DNA of 60,409 bases from Bacteroidales bacterium (GTDB taxonomy: Bacteria > Bacteroidota > Bacteroidia > Bacteroidales > UBA932), in the NCBI GenBank assembly GCA_016287875.1, contig JAEEXQ010000007.1:1-60409 (forward strand), written 5' to 3'. The notes beneath the pieces were generated by a model. It was not told the origin of the DNA and did not search any database. It saw only the letters and a list, made by a program, of their open reading frames with translations. The position numbers and the translations under genes were made by a program. This document shows, one piece after another, positions 25,899 through 35,500 of the stretch. Positions within the stretch are counted from its first letter, which is position 1; each line of letters opens with the position of its first letter.

Positions 25899-28625
25899 TT
25901 ACTTGTCCTGCTCGATGGCAGCCTGAGCAGCGGCCAGGCGCGCGATAGGAACACGGAAAGGAGAGCAACTTACGTAGTCCACACCGATCTTGTTGAAGAA
26001 GCGGACAGAATCGGGATCTCCACCATGCTCGCCGCAGACGCCGCACTTGAGGTCGGCGCGCTTGCTGCGACCATTCTGGATACCGTACTCGACAAGCTTG
26101 CCGACACCCTTGACGTCGATGGTCTGGAAAGGATCGGCATCGAGGATCTTGTTGCCGAGGTAGTCACCCATGAAGGTGCCCACGTCGTCGCGGCTGAAGC
26201 CCAGGGTCATCTGGGTAAGGTCGTTGGTACCGAAGCTGAAGAACTCGGCGGTACGGGCCATACGGTCGGCGGTGAGGGCGGCACGAGGGATCTCGATCAT
26301 AGTACCGAAGTGGTACTCTACCTGCATTCCGTAATGAGCCTCGACCTCTGCCAGCACGCGGTCGCAGATAGCCTTCTGGAAGCTGAGCTCGCGGGCGGAG
26401 ATGGTAACGGGGATCATAATCTCAGGCATAGGGTTGAAGCCTTCGCGCTTGAGCTCGCAGGTAGCCTCGAAGATTGCACGGTACTGAGTCTCGGCAATAA
26501 GAGGATAGGTAACGTGCAGACGCACTCCGCGGTGACCCATCATAGGGTTGATCTCGTGGAGGTTGTCGCCACGCTTCTCGACCTCGACTACGGAAACGCC
26601 AAGCTCGGTTGCGATTTCCTGCTTCTTGTCCTCGGTCTTAGGCACGAACTCGTGGAGAGGCGGGTCGAGCAGACGGAACACGACCGGCTTGCTGTCCATC
26701 ACCTTGAGGGTGCTCTTGACGGAAGCCTTGATGAAAGGAAGCAGTTCGGCGAGAGCGGAACGGCGCTCCTCCTCGGTGGAGCTGAGGATCATCTTGCGGA
26801 GTTTGGTAAGAGGAGTCTCGGAGTTGCGTCCGTAGAACATATGCTCGATACGGAACAGACCGATACCCTCGGCACCGAACTTGAGAGCGCGGTCAGCATC
26901 CTCGGGAGTATCTGCGTTGGTGCGGATACCGAGCCTGCGGTACTTGTCCACGATGCTCATGAACTTGATGAAGAGAGGATTCTCGCTAGCGTCCATAGTG
27001 TCGATCTTGGTGGCATAGACGCATCCCTTGCTACCATTGAGGCTGAACCACTCGCCCTCTTTGTAAACCTTGTCGGAACCGGCGAAGCTGACGCTCTTGG
27101 CGGCGAAGTTGATCTTCATAGCCTCGCAGCCCACGATGCAGCACTTGCCCCAGCCACGTGCAACGAGTGCGGCGTGGGAGGTCATACCACCGCGGGTGGT
27201 AAGGATACCGGAAGATGCACGCATACCCTCGATGTCCTCGGGAGAAGTCTCCTCGCGGATGAGGATGACCTTCTTGCCGGCAGCGGCGGCGGCCATAGCG
27301 GCCTCGGAGGTGAATACGATGGTACCCACTGCTCCGCCCGGAGATGCGGGCAGACCCTTGGCGACGACGGCGGCCTTCTTCTCGGAGGCAGGGTCGAGGA
27401 CAGGGTGGAGGATCTCGTCGAGCTGTGCGGGAGAAACCCTCATAATGGCGGTACGCTCATCGATCATACCTTCCTCGAGCATATCCATCGCCATCTGGAG
27501 GGCGGCGATACCGGTGCGCTTGCCTATACGGCACTGCAGCATCCAGAGCTTGCCTTCCTGGATGGTGAACTCGATGTCCTGCATATCGTGGAAGTGGTTT
27601 TCCAGTTTGAGACGGATGGCGTCGAGCTCTGCGTACACCTGAGGCATAGCCTTCTCGAGGCTCTCGAGGTGCTTGTTATGGTCGGTCTTGGTGGCCTCGT
27701 TCAGAGGGTTGGGGGTACGGATACCTGCAACCACGTCTTCGCCCTGGGCGTTGATGAGCCACTCGCCATAGAACTTGTTGTCACCGGAAGCAGGGTTACG
27801 GCTGAAGGCCACACCAGTTGCGGAGGTGTTGCCCATATTGCCGAACACCATGCTCTGCACGTTCACTGCGGTTCCCCAATCATCAGGAATCTTCTCGATG
27901 CGGCGGTATGCGATAGCACGCTTTCCGTTCCAGCTCTTGAAAACTCCGCCGATGGAACCCCAGAGCTGAGCCTCTGCGGTGTCGGGGAATTCGACGCCGA
28001 GAACCTCCTTGACCTTGGCCTTGAACTTGTCGCAAAGGTCCTTAAGTTCTTCTGCAGTGATGTCGGTGTCGGATTTGTATCCTTTCGCGTCCTTGAGCTC
28101 CTGCATCATACGGTCGAGCTGCTGGCGTATGCCCTGGCCGTCCTCGGGCTCGATGCCCTCGGCTTTCTCCATTACGACGTCGGAGTACATCATGATAAGA
28201 CGCCTGTATGCATCATATACGAAGCGGGGATTACCAGTCTTCTTGATCATACCGGGAAGGGTGGCGGAGCAGAGACCGATATTGAGGATGGTATCCATCA
28301 TACCGGGCATGGAGCTGCGGGCGCCGCTGCGGCAGCTCACGAGGAGGGGATCCTCGGTGTCGCCGAAATGCTTACCCATAAGTTTCTCGGTAGCGGCGAG
28401 GGCTTCTGCAACCTCTGCCTTAAGTTCTGCGGAATAGCCTCCGCCAAGCTGGTAATACTCTGCACAACATTCGGTTGTGATCGTGAATCCGGCAGGAACC
28501 GGCATTCCGAGGCGGCTCATTTCCGCCAGATTAGCTCCTTTTCCACCAAGGAGCTCACGCATGGATCCATCGCCTTCTGCGGTCTTGCCGCCGAAACGAT
28601 AGACTCTCTTCTTTTTTTCTGCCAT
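25899..28625 (-). CDS. ppdK: Pyruvate, phosphate dikinase
   Basis: A 908-residue enzyme interconverting pyruvate, ATP and phosphate with phosphoenolpyruvate, AMP and diphosphate, at the base of glycolysis/gluconeogenesis in anaerobes. The three parts are in order: the N-terminal ATP-grasp domain beginning RVYRFGGK...LLGGKGANLAEM, the swivelling phosphohistidine domain with TRGGMTSHAALVARGWGKCC (His484), and the C-terminal PEP/pyruvate barrel ending with CGVCGEHGGDP. Length matches bacterial PPDK (about 880-910). It is monocistronic: its own terminator follows, and 75 nt separate it from the preceding gene. Confidence 0.98.
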   Translation of the reverse strand: MAEKKKRVYRFGGKTAEGDGSMRELLGGKGANLAEMSRLGMPVPAGFTITTECCAEYYQLGGGYSAELKAEVAEALAATEKLMGKHFGDTEDPLLVSCRSGARSSMPGMMDTILNIGLCSATLPGMIKKTGNPRFVYDAYRRLIMMYSDVVMEKAEGIEPEDGQGIRQQLDRMMQELKDAKGYKSDTDITAEELKDLCDKFKAKVKEVLGVEFPDTAEAQLWGSIGGVFKSWNGKRAIAYRRIEKIPDDWGTAVNVQSMVFGNMGNTSATGVAFSRNPASGDNKFYGEWLINAQGEDVVAGIRTPNPLNEATKTDHNKHLESLEKAMPQVYAELDAIRLKLENHFHDMQDIEFTIQEGKLWMLQCRIGKRTGIAALQMAMDMLEEGMIDERTAIMRVSPAQLDEILHPVLDPASEKKAAVVAKGLPASPGGAVGTIVFTSEAAMAAAAAGKKVILIREETSPEDIEGMRASSGILTTRGGMTSHAALVARGWGKCCIVGCEAMKINFAAKSVSFAGSDKVYKEGEWFSLNGSKGCVYATKIDTMDASENPLFIKFMSIVDKYRRLGIRTNADTPEDADRALKFGAEGIGLFRIEHMFYGRNSETPLTKLRKMILSSTEEERRSALAELLPFIKASVKSTLKVMDSKPVVFRLLDPPLHEFVPKTEDKKQEIATELGVSVVEVEKRGDNLHEINPMMGHRGVRLHVTYPLIAETQYRAIFEATCELKREGFNPMPEIMIPVTISARELSFQKAICDRVLAEVEAHYGMQVEYHFGTMIEIPRAALTADRMARTAEFFSFGTNDLTQMTLGFSRDDVGTFMGDYLGNKILDADPFQTIDVKGVGKLVEYGIQNGRSKRADLKCGVCGEHGGDPDSVRFFNKIGVDYVSCSPFRVPIARLAAAQAAIEQDK

Positions 28626-28700
28626 AATTATCTGTTATTGAATCTCGTCTAAAAAATCCTGCGAATTTACTAAAAATTCAAACAATAGCAAAATATGGAT

Positions 28701-30044
28701 TTACAATAACTTTGACGCTATTTCCGACAGGTCGCTCCTCTCGCCCTTGCGCAGGAACACGTGCTGGAAGAGCTTCTGTCCGTCCATCTTTTCGCCCGTG
28801 TGGGTAAGACCGTTGCTCCACTGGTCCAGATAAGGCTGGTCGATCTGGAAAATGTCGCCGGTCAGCACTATCTTGGTGCCCTCCCCCGCCCTGGTGACTA
28901 TGGTCTTTACCTCCAGGGGCGTGAGGTTCTGAGCCTCGTCTATTATGAAGAAGGCATTGCCCAGGCTGCGCCCGCGGATGTAGGCCAGAGGTTCGATTAT
29001 AAGCTTCTCGTCCTTCAGCAACCCGTCCAGATGCTGGGCCTCGCGGGAAGACGCCTTGAACTGCCCCTTGATGACGTTCAGGTTGTCCATCAGAGGCTGG
29101 AGGAAGGGTGTCATCTTGGTATTCTTGTCGCCGGGCAGGAAGCCTATGTCCTGGTTGCCAAGAATCACGGTCGGGCGCGAAATATAGATATGGTCGAAGT
29201 CGTTCTCCTGCTCGAGGGCGGCGGCCAGGGCCAGCAGGGTCTTGCCGGTACCGGCCCCTCCGGTAAGGGTGACCAGCTTGACCTTGGGATTCATCAGCGC
29301 GTCGAGGGCCATCTTCTGCTCGTCGTTGCGAGGCTTGATGCCATAGGCGCTATGGCTGCGGATAAGCACTATCTTGTCCCTGTCTTCATCGAAACGGGCG
29401 CAGACCACCTCGGAGTCCTTCTCCCCCTCCCAGCGCAGCTTGAAAAGCTGATTTGCCTCCGGCTTCTTGGGCACCACGTGCTTCCAGTCGATGGCATTGC
29501 CGGAGCCGTACACCAGCTCCTGCATAAGCGTCGGATCGACGGAGTAGTACTGCACCTCGCTGTTGGCATTCTCGATGCGGGCCTCGTCCACACGGTCGGT
29601 CAGATAATCCTGGACCTCCATTCCGGCAGCCTTGGCCTTCATCCGCAGATTCACATCCTTGGTTACCAGGGCCACGAAGGTGCCGGGGTGGTTGTCGCGC
29701 ACCCAGATGGCAGTGGCCAGGATGCGATGGTCCTGGATATCATCGATGAAAAGCCCCTTGAGATTGTCGGGGAAGGGATGGTTGGGCTCGACCTTGATGA
29801 GGCCCAGGTCCTTGCCTATGGGCAGGCCTTCCTGCCCGAAGGACTTACCCTCGGAAATCTTGTCGAGATCCCGCAGGAAATGACGCGCATTGTAGGACAG
29901 CGTGTCGTTGCCTTTCTTGAATTTGTCGAGTTCTTCGACGACGGCGATAGGAATCACCAGGTTATTGTCCCGGAAACGCCGTATGGCTTTGTGGTCGTGC
30001 AAGGGCACGTTGGTGTCCAGCACGAAAATCTTCGGTTTGCCCAT
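28701..30044 (-). CDS. PIN-PhoH protein (PhoH2-type RNA helicase/nuclease)
   Basis: A 447-residue cytoplasmic protein joining an N-terminal PIN nuclease domain (FVLDTNVPL at 7-15, VVEELDKF at 35-42, VTKDVNLR at 128-135) to a C-terminal PhoH ATPase. The ATPase has Walker A TGGAGTGKT (261-269) and Walker B FFIIDEAQNLTP. PhoH2 proteins with this fusion have been described as RNA-unwinding and cleaving enzymes. Its cofactors and substrates here are unknown. It starts 7 nt after the PurL/PurM-like gene, so the two are probably cotranscribed from the promoter near 31190. Confidence 0.93.
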   Translation of the reverse strand: MGKPKIFVLDTNVPLHDHKAIRRFRDNNLVIPIAVVEELDKFKKGNDTLSYNARHFLRDLDKISEGKSFGQEGLPIGKDLGLIKVEPNHPFPDNLKGLFIDDIQDHRILATAIWVRDNHPGTFVALVTKDVNLRMKAKAAGMEVQDYLTDRVDEARIENANSEVQYYSVDPTLMQELVYGSGNAIDWKHVVPKKPEANQLFKLRWEGEKDSEVVCARFDEDRDKIVLIRSHSAYGIKPRNDEQKMALDALMNPKVKLVTLTGGAGTGKTLLALAAALEQENDFDHIYISRPTVILGNQDIGFLPGDKNTKMTPFLQPLMDNLNVIKGQFKASSREAQHLDGLLKDEKLIIEPLAYIRGRSLGNAFFIIDEAQNLTPLEVKTIVTRAGEGTKIVLTGDIFQIDQPYLDQWSNGLTHTGEKMDGQKLFQHVFLRKGERSDLSEIASKLL

Positions 30045-30051
30045 ATCAGTT

Positions 30052-31179
30052 TTAGTCTTCTCCCTCTCCCCCTTGCCTCTGCACGAGGGATTCCAGGATA
30101 TTCTGTATGCCGGTCTTCGCGGAGGCCTTCACCCGCACGGCGCCGCCGTTAGGCGAGGGATGCCCGAGGGGGTAGAAAGCCACGTCCTGCAGAAGGAGTT
30201 CGGCATCTATGTAGTCGAAATCGATGTCCCTGATTTGGATGACGACCCCCGGGACCTCGGCGAAGAGTATGCTCACCATATCGGCATCGGCCGAGGCGCG
30301 CTTGAGGTCGGACAGGTCCAGCACGGCACCGGTGGTGCCGGTGCACATTCCCTTGAGGGCCGGGAGCAGGCCGCCTTCCGCCACGGTGGCGCCGGCGAGC
30401 ACTATTCCATCCTCCACCAGCTCGCGAACGACCTCGAAGCAGTCCATGAAGTAGTCGGCATCGTCGATCTGGGGGGCGGTGGGAGGATTCAGGCCCAGGC
30501 TCTGCGCCAGCAGCGAAGCACCCAGACGGTAGGGAGATGAATCGAAAGGAACGTACACGATCCAGGAGGCCTCGTCAGAGTGGAGGGAACCGGAGATTCC
30601 GGCGACTCCCATATGCGGATCGGGCGTGGTATAGGGCTGTTCCACCAGTTCTTCCTCGTCGGAAACGGGGCGGAGGTCGGCGGACAGCCGGAGGGCGCAG
30701 GGCCCTTCGCTGACGTCGAAATCGCGCAGGGAGATGTTCAGGGAATCCAGCATATCCCCGAGGGCTTCCACGGAACGGAAGAAGCCGGCGGCATTGCCGA
30801 CCTCCTGCTCATTCCAGCTCCAGTGGGCATCCAGGGAGATGTCCCCGATGCGGAAATGCCCCAGGCGCCAGATGCAGTCTATGAGCGTCTTGGCTATCAG
30901 TGCCCGGGTATAGGGGCCGGCGAAGGCCATAGGGAAGATGCGTTCTGTCTTGAGGATGGAAGAAAGATACTTCTCGACCTTCCGGGAATCCAGCTTGACC
31001 GGAGAAGGGCCTACGTCGGGGGTCTCGTCCACCAGCGGTGGAAGATTATCCGCAGGGCCGTTTTCCACGGGATAGATGCTGACGTCTCCGAGTATCTGGG
31101 CGGGGGTGACGCTCTGGCGTACTCCGTCGATGATGAAAGGAGAATGCAGCAGGGCCGACTTATTTTCCATCTTTTTCAT
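30052..31179 (-). CDS. PurL/PurM (AIR synthase)-like protein of unknown function
   Basis: A protein of about 375 residues resembling the C-terminal half of AIR synthase / FGAM synthase proteins. Hints are FPMAFAGPYTRALIAKTLID, GISGSLHSDEASW and especially GATVAEGGLLPALKGM, which fits the glycine-rich ISDxGxGGL segment of that family. The ATP-binding half and its DDV motif are not evident, so it is probably a degenerate paralogue, not a working purine enzyme. The longest frame begins with TTG; I choose ATG at 31179 (MKKMENKS), with ATG at 31170 as alternative. It precedes the PIN-PhoH gene by 7 nt and diverges from folC. Confidence 0.65.
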   Translation of the reverse strand: MKKMENKSALLHSPFIIDGVRQSVTPAQILGDVSIYPVENGPADNLPPLVDETPDVGPSPVKLDSRKVEKYLSSILKTERIFPMAFAGPYTRALIAKTLIDCIWRLGHFRIGDISLDAHWSWNEQEVGNAAGFFRSVEALGDMLDSLNISLRDFDVSEGPCALRLSADLRPVSDEEELVEQPYTTPDPHMGVAGISGSLHSDEASWIVYVPFDSSPYRLGASLLAQSLGLNPPTAPQIDDADYFMDCFEVVRELVEDGIVLAGATVAEGGLLPALKGMCTGTTGAVLDLSDLKRASADADMVSILFAEVPGVVIQIRDIDFDYIDAELLLQDVAFYPLGHPSPNGGAVRVKASAKTGIQNILESLVQRQGGEGED

Positions 31180-31189
31180 CAAATTCGCT

Positions 31190-31207
31190 CAAAAATAACT
31201 ATTTTTG
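31190..31207. promoter_or_regulatory. Back-to-back -7 boxes for folC and the PurL/PurM-like gene
   Basis: CAAAAATA (31190-31197, minus-strand TATTTTTG) and TATTTTTG (31200-31207, plus) are separated by two bases and form an almost perfect palindrome. Each lies about 7-11 bases from an ATG (31179 and 31215). Both divergent genes would have nearly leaderless transcripts, and the two polymerases would exclude each other. Confidence 0.55.
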
Positions 31208-31214
31208 AATTCAG

Positions 31215-32582
31215 ATGCAACCAGTTTTTGATCTAACCCTTTATAATGAGAGGCTGGAATCCCTGTTCAGCCGTTTCCAATCGGTGCAGAAGGTGGGATT
31301 TACGGGCAATGCCTACAAGCCGGGGCTGGAAGGCATGGAGCGCTTCAGCGCCATGCTCGGGGATCCTTGGAAATCATATCCTTGCATTCACGTGGCCGGC
31401 ACCAACGGCAAAGGCAGCGTCTGCAGCATGCTCGCATCCTCCTTGGCGGCTGGTGGGGTCGTTCGCTCCGCTACCGCCAGCAAAATAGGCCTATATACAT
31501 CCCCGCATCTGCTGGACTTCAGGGAAAGGATGAAGATAGTATCCGCGGACGGCTACGAAATGATCTCCCGCCAAGAAGTCTGGAACTTCCTCAACGAATA
31601 CGAACCCACCCTCGACGGCCTCTCCTTCTTCGAAATCACCACCGGCATGGCCCTATGGTGGTTCGCCAGGAAGGGTGTCGATGCCGCCGTAATAGAAGTA
31701 GGCCTCGGAGGCCGGCTGGACAGCACCAATATCATCACTCCCGTACTTTCGGTAGTAACATCCATAGGCCTGGACCACTGCGCCCTGCTGGGATCCACCC
31801 GCGCCGCGATCGCCTGCGAAAAAGCAGGCATATTCAAGGCCGGAGTCCCCGCCGTGGTGGGCGTACGGGACCCCGAGACCGAACTCAGCTTCAAGACCGT
31901 CGCCTTCGCGATGGGCACACCGCTAATCTTCGCATCAGATATTGCAGCTTTCAAAGGAGAAAGCGAGCTGCTGGCCAGGATGGACCTAACCGGGCCCTGC
32001 CAGGACATCAACCTGCACACCGTCCTTACCTGTATCCACCAACTCAGCTCATCAGGCGGGCAGTGGCCGGCCTTTGCGGTTCCATCCACCGGAAACGGCA
32101 TTCCGGCTGATATGGCGAAAGCTATCGAAGAGAGCGGGAAAAGGACCGGGCTGTGGGGCAGATGGCAGCGTATATGCGAAGCCCCCGAAACCATCTGCGA
32201 CATAGGCCACAATCCCCCGGCACTTAAAGAAAACTTCGCCCGAATAGGGGAACTGCAGGCGCAAGGCCGGAACGCCATCATTGTCTATGGGATAATGGCG
32301 GATAAAGACCTGGACGGCATTGCCCCGCTGATGCCCGCAGGGGCCAGGTACATTCTTGCAGCACCGGACAATCAGAGGGCCCTGCCGGCAGAAGACCTGC
32401 TCCAAAGGCTAACCCAGCTGCGTCCCGACCTGGACTGCCAGGCGGCCGACAGCGTGCAAAGCGCAGTCCGGCAGGCTCTTGACTTGGCACAGGACTTGCC
32501 AAATCCCTTCATATACATCGGCGGAAGCACCTTCGTGGTTGCCGAGGCCTTGCCTTTGTTCAACGAAAGCACTACGATATGA
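31215..32582 (+). CDS. folC: Bifunctional folylpolyglutamate / dihydrofolate synthase
   Basis: A 455-residue Mur-ligase-like enzyme that adds glutamate to dihydropteroate or tetrahydrofolate with ATP. The P-loop is AGTNGKGS (61-68). Further family signatures are FFEITTGMALWWFA, AVIEVGLGGRLDSTN and the C-terminal ICDIGHNPPALKENF. Length is normal for FolC. The start ATG lies seven bases after a TATTTTTG box. The stop overlaps the next ATG (ATGA, 32579), so the alpha-2-macroglobulin gene is translationally coupled to it, a partnership with no obvious metabolic logic. Confidence 0.95.
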   Translation: MQPVFDLTLYNERLESLFSRFQSVQKVGFTGNAYKPGLEGMERFSAMLGDPWKSYPCIHVAGTNGKGSVCSMLASSLAAGGVVRSATASKIGLYTSPHLLDFRERMKIVSADGYEMISRQEVWNFLNEYEPTLDGLSFFEITTGMALWWFARKGVDAAVIEVGLGGRLDSTNIITPVLSVVTSIGLDHCALLGSTRAAIACEKAGIFKAGVPAVVGVRDPETELSFKTVAFAMGTPLIFASDIAAFKGESELLARMDLTGPCQDINLHTVLTCIHQLSSSGGQWPAFAVPSTGNGIPADMAKAIEESGKRTGLWGRWQRICEAPETICDIGHNPPALKENFARIGELQAQGRNAIIVYGIMADKDLDGIAPLMPAGARYILAAPDNQRALPAEDLLQRLTQLRPDLDCQAADSVQSAVRQALDLAQDLPNPFIYIGGSTFVVAEALPLFNESTTI

Positions 32583-35500
32583 GATTATTCAAACCCTTGG
32601 CACTGACTCTGATGACTATGCTCTTTATCAGTTCCACCCCAGTAAAGACCGACAGAGATGGCCACGTCCTGACGGACCTCTGGGCGCAATATCGCACCGC
32701 CAATCTGTCGGATAAGCCCAAGACCCAGGAAGAGCTCCTGGTCAAGATCAAGGCCGAGGCCAAAGAGAAACACCTCAGCTGGGATTTCTACGATGCTGCC
32801 GTTAAACTGGTCCAGGTCCGCACTTCGGTCAACTGGAAGCTGCGCGAGCAGGAAGAAGCCGCCCGCAACAAGGACCTGAAAGAATTCGGCGAGCCCATAG
32901 TGGAATACTTCCTGATGGTAGAGTTCCAGGGGCTGGGTCAGGATAGGAGGAAAGCCTTCGTCGCCGACAATCAGGAAAAGTTGAAAAAGGCTCATAATCC
33001 GGGCTTCTACGGGCATGACCGGCGCCTGAACAGGAGAGCGTACGGGCGGGTGCTTGCGGGACAGCTGTCGAACGACTACGAATACTGTCTCTGGAGCCTC
33101 GGAGACGGCTCGGAGCTGATGGATTATTTCAAGGAATATCCGCTTTCGGCATTTGCCGAATATGAGAGCATTCCTTCTTCCGAAGGGAGGAAGGAAAAGC
33201 TGGAAGCCTATATGGAAAAATGGCAGGGAAAGGCCGCGGGCCTGCTTGCAGAGCAGGATTTGCTGCAGATGCGCTTCGATGAGCTCGACGAAAGTGAAAA
33301 CGGGCGCAAGAAAGGGACATCTGCCGATTTCGAAGCCCTGCGGGACCAGTGCAATGCATTCAACAGAAAGCGTGCTTCCTTCAAGGAGGGAGTGGACAAA
33401 AAGATAGCCGACGAATTGACAAAGGTCGATTTGCTTCTGCACTTCAGCCTGGAAGCCAAGGACAAGAACATTACGATAGAAGACGGCAAGGCCACGATAA
33501 AACTGCAGAATCTGGGTGCGGTTACCGTCCGCATACTGGAAGGAAAGAAAACGGTATGGGAGAAATACCTCACCAATCCATACAAGAGCTGCTATGTGGA
33601 AGACATACTGCTGGTGGATCTTCCCGACCTTGCAGACGGGGACTATGCCGTAGAACTGGACGTCAGACCTGAAAAGATCTCAAACCTGGAGGACGAAGTC
33701 GAGTACAAGAAATACACCATCTCTGCCAGCCTGCGCAAGGATGCTGACGGAGTGGGCGTATGGGCCACGGATTTCGTAAGCGGAGAACCCCTGGGAAAGG
33801 TGGACGTGGAGCTGATTAAAGACAAGAAAGTGGTCGAGAAGGCCAGCCTTGTCCTGGATGGCTACACTCCCCTGCCCGCATCGATGGCAGGCAGGCTGGC
33901 ATCGGGAAAGGGCGGCTATGCCATCCGGGTGCGCAGCGGGAAAAGAGCTTCCAAGCCCGTATACCTGTATTCATATGGATATGGAGAAGAGGCCGATGAT
34001 ACCGAAAGGATCAATGCGGTCTTGATGACTGACCGCGGGGCCTACAATCCCGATGAGACCGTGCACTTCAAGGCCGTCCTTTACAAAGGGACATTCGACC
34101 TGAAGCCGGTACGTGCCGGAGTGAAGCTTAAGGCAGAGCTCTATGATACCGAGGGCAAATTTGTCGAGTCCCGGCAGCTGGTCACCAACGAATTCGGCAG
34201 CGTGGCCGGGGATATGGCCCTTAAGCGCAGGGACCGCAACGGTATGTATGAACTGCGCCTCAGCAGGAACGGGAAGAATCTCTGCAGCCGCTGGCTCAGG
34301 GTAGATGACTTCGTACTTCCCAGCTTCGACCTTATCTTCGACAAGGAAAGTTCTTTCGCACGCCCCGTCGAGGAAGTCAGGTACGGAGGCAATCTGTATT
34401 CGTATTCCGGCCACTCGCTGAGCGGATCCATCATAGCCTATAAGCTCCGGCATTACGGGGATGTATGGAAAGAAGGGGAACTGCATCCCGACAAGGACGG
34501 CCGCTTCGACATACGCTTCACCCCGGACAGCAGCAACACCAGATATGACTATTACCAGCTGGAAGTAAGGGTCATCGACAGTACCGGAGAAACCATGGAA
34601 TGGAGCCGCAGCATCGAAATATACCCCCTTGCCGCCAGGAGCGTCAAGACGGAGTATTTCTTCGAAGAAAAGGAAGGGCTGGGAAGCGGACAGATGGATC
34701 TCAAGGTCGTAGCCGGCGACAAGCCGGTATGGATGGTGGTGGAAGCCCACGGAAGAGGGAACAAATTGCTTTGGAGCCGCGTCGAGCACTTTGCGCCGCA
34801 ATCAGGACCGGCCAGCACCAGCATCAGCTACAGTATGAAGGAGGATGACCCCGAGACCGTGACCATCTTCGTACTCTACTTCCAGAACAAGCAGTGTTAC
34901 AGCCATAGCTGCGAGCTCCGCAAAGAAGACCACAGATACGACCTTCCGCTGAGTTTCACCCGTTTCCTGGATACCACTGCCCCCGGAGCCGGCTACACTT
35001 TCGAAATCAAGACCCTTGCCGGAGTGGAATGCGCCGCAGCCGTATTCGACAAAAGCACGGAACGCTATGCGTCCAACATATGGAACAATTTCCGGGCTCA
35101 GCCAGTTCCTTCTCCTCGTATATTGAGGGACAGTGAATGCGGCATAGATGCCAGCGATTACAAGGCGGTAGTAATAGGATACGGAAAAGTCGGGGGACTC
35201 AGGGGACTTATGAGGAGCAAGGCCACGGCCAATATGGCAATGATGGACTCCGCAGAAGAAAGTGCCGCAGTCCAAAGCAGCGGAAGCATCGAGAGCAGCG
35301 GTTCCGCCGACATCCCTATCCGCGAGAACTTTGCAAACACCATAGCCTGGGAGCCTTTCCTGCGCAGCGACAAGGACGGCAACATCAAATTCAGTTTCAC
35401 CAATGCCGACAAACTGTCCACCTACTATGTGCAGCTCTTCGCCCACGACAAGGCGCTGCGTAACGAAACACTGCGCCGCGAGATGGTGGTCACCATCCCT

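Noticed and set aside
25489..26046. Minus-strand frame with a peptide also seen at 55720-55944
   Set aside because: The shared peptide comes from the dispersed 112-bp element. It overlaps the ppdK 3' end and terminator and lacks a credible start or family.
25629..28652. Open frame of about 1000 codons on the plus strand opposite ppdK
   Set aside because: It mirrors ppdK codon use, has no domain or signal features, and ppdK is certain. Similar antisense frames opposite pnp (38679-41324) and susC2 (51274-54234) were rejected for the same reason.
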